Shown here piece by piece: positions 12,954 to 13,412 of a stretch of DNA of 13,412 nt (its first letter is position 1; the number at the start of each line of letters is the position of its first letter). The notes below the pieces were generated by a model. The model did not search any database. It was not told the DNA's origin and saw only the letters and a program-made list of their open reading frames with translations. The stretch is from Candidatus Bathyarchaeota archaeon (GTDB taxonomy: Archaea; Thermoproteota; Bathyarchaeia; 40CM-2-53-6; RBG-13-38-9): positions 14,419 to 27,830 of the forward strand of contig JAGTQO010000012.1 of NCBI GenBank assembly GCA_018396565.1, in the 5' to 3' direction. Both the position numbers and the translations under genes were made by a program.

Positions 12954-13412
12954 TCAACCCAACCCATTTATAGGTGTATGTTCAGCCGCCTCTATCATGC
13001 TATCTACATTCTCTGGCGGGGTCCCCTCGACAAGGTAGCCCCCGGGCGCAAGCACGAAACCTCCATTATAAGCCAACCTCGATATGAGCTCTCTAGATTT
13101 AGAAGCCACCAGCTCCCTACTCCCCTCTCTCAAAACTTCTAAGGGTGGAAGGTTACCTACGAAGCATAATCTGTCTCCTACACGCCTCTTCGCATCGTTC
13201 AAATCAACCTCATAGCCTACATGGAACACCTCGACACCAGACTCTGCAAGCAACTCAAGTAAATGCGAAGAATTAGCATCATTATGCAGCCAGCGTTGAC
13301 ACTTCGGGATAACACCATATATCTCCCTATATCTAGGCAGAACAAACTCTCTAAACTGTTTAGGACTCATATATGAAGCTATGTCGTCACCTATAAGAAC
13401 ACAGTCAACCTC
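12954..13412 (-). CDS. Uroporphyrinogen decarboxylase (URO-D)-fold protein, C-terminal part (truncated by window edge)
   Basis: The frame is open to the window's right edge, so only the last ~152 residues are seen; an internal ATG at 13370 is not the real start. The sequence enters at VDCVLIGDDIASYMSPKQF, then FREFVLPRYREIYG, WLHNDANSSHLLELLAESGVEVFHV, GDRLCFVGNLPPLEVLREGS and NGGFVLAPGGYLVEGTPPENV. This order is that of the URO-D / cobamide-dependent methyltransferase superfamily (HemE, MtaA/MtbA and many uncharacterised relatives). Methyltransferases of the MtbA type carry an HxC zinc motif (commonly HICGN) where this has HNDAN, so zinc-thiolate chemistry looks absent and neither HemE nor coenzyme M methyltransferase should be assumed. 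Downstream gene: creatininase family, likely co-transcribed. Confidence 0.85.
   Translation of the reverse strand, partial: EVDCVLIGDDIASYMSPKQFREFVLPRYREIYGVIPKCQRWLHNDANSSHLLELLAESGVEVFHVGYEVDLNDAKRRVGDRLCFVGNLPPLEVLREGSRELVASKSRELISRLAYNGGFVLAPGGYLVEGTPPENVDSMIEAAEHTPINGLG

Overview
This window reads as chromosomal DNA from an uncultured archaeon, most plausibly a TACK-lineage organism such as a Bathyarchaeia member. That placement is inference from gene content, since no rRNA or other taxonomic marker is present. The signs are a CofE-type F420-0:glutamate ligase, a split-type glycine dehydrogenase subunit 2, an archaeal-type thymidylate kinase and VapBC pair, an apparent archaeal homologue of the proteasome chaperone PAC4, AT-rich TATA-like boxes 20-40 bases before genes, and GGTG-type ribosome binding sites that often serve TTG or GTG starts. 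I see no rRNA, tRNA, CRISPR array, insertion sequence or phage gene.

Layout. Bases 1-411 hold the 3' end of gcvPB (glycine cleavage P-protein, subunit 2). It converges with glyA (serine hydroxymethyltransferase, minus strand) across only 3 bases. glyA lies downstream of, and overlaps by 41 bases, a cofE-like gene. Upstream of cofE on the same strand is a vapB-vapC toxin-antitoxin pair, followed by a possible 44-residue reading frame joined to vapC by an ATGA overlap. Bases 3370-4050 are poor in genes, AT-rich, and contain what looks like an amber-interrupted small reading frame or gene remnant. Next come a plus-strand sugar-phosphate isomerase/epimerase-like TIM barrel and a convergent glycine C-acetyltransferase (kbl type). 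A metallo-beta-lactamase-fold hydrolase then converges, across 2 bases, with a tandem-domain GNAT acetyltransferase, and tmk follows on the minus strand.

From 8596 there is an HD-domain phosphohydrolase of the dNTPase-like family, divergent from tmk, and then a ten-helix EamA/DMT transporter. A minus-strand PAC4-like gene and a plus-strand YfcE/MJ0936-type metallophosphoesterase diverge from a 76-base spacer with a palindromic TTTAAA at its exact centre. The right end is a minus-strand pair: a uroporphyrinogen-decarboxylase-fold protein cut by the window edge, followed by a creatininase-family amidohydrolase.

Functional themes. Three PLP enzymes of glycine/one-carbon metabolism (gcvPB, glyA, kbl) lie within 6 kb. 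tmk and the HD phosphohydrolase are divergent neighbours that could both act on deoxynucleotide pools. The rest are mixed housekeeping or hypothetical genes. I see no clearly new multi-gene system. The best leads are the PAC4-like protein with its symmetric divergent promoter, the interrupted reading frame at 3647-3898, the small frame after vapC, and the motif variants in the CofE-like and KBL-like proteins.
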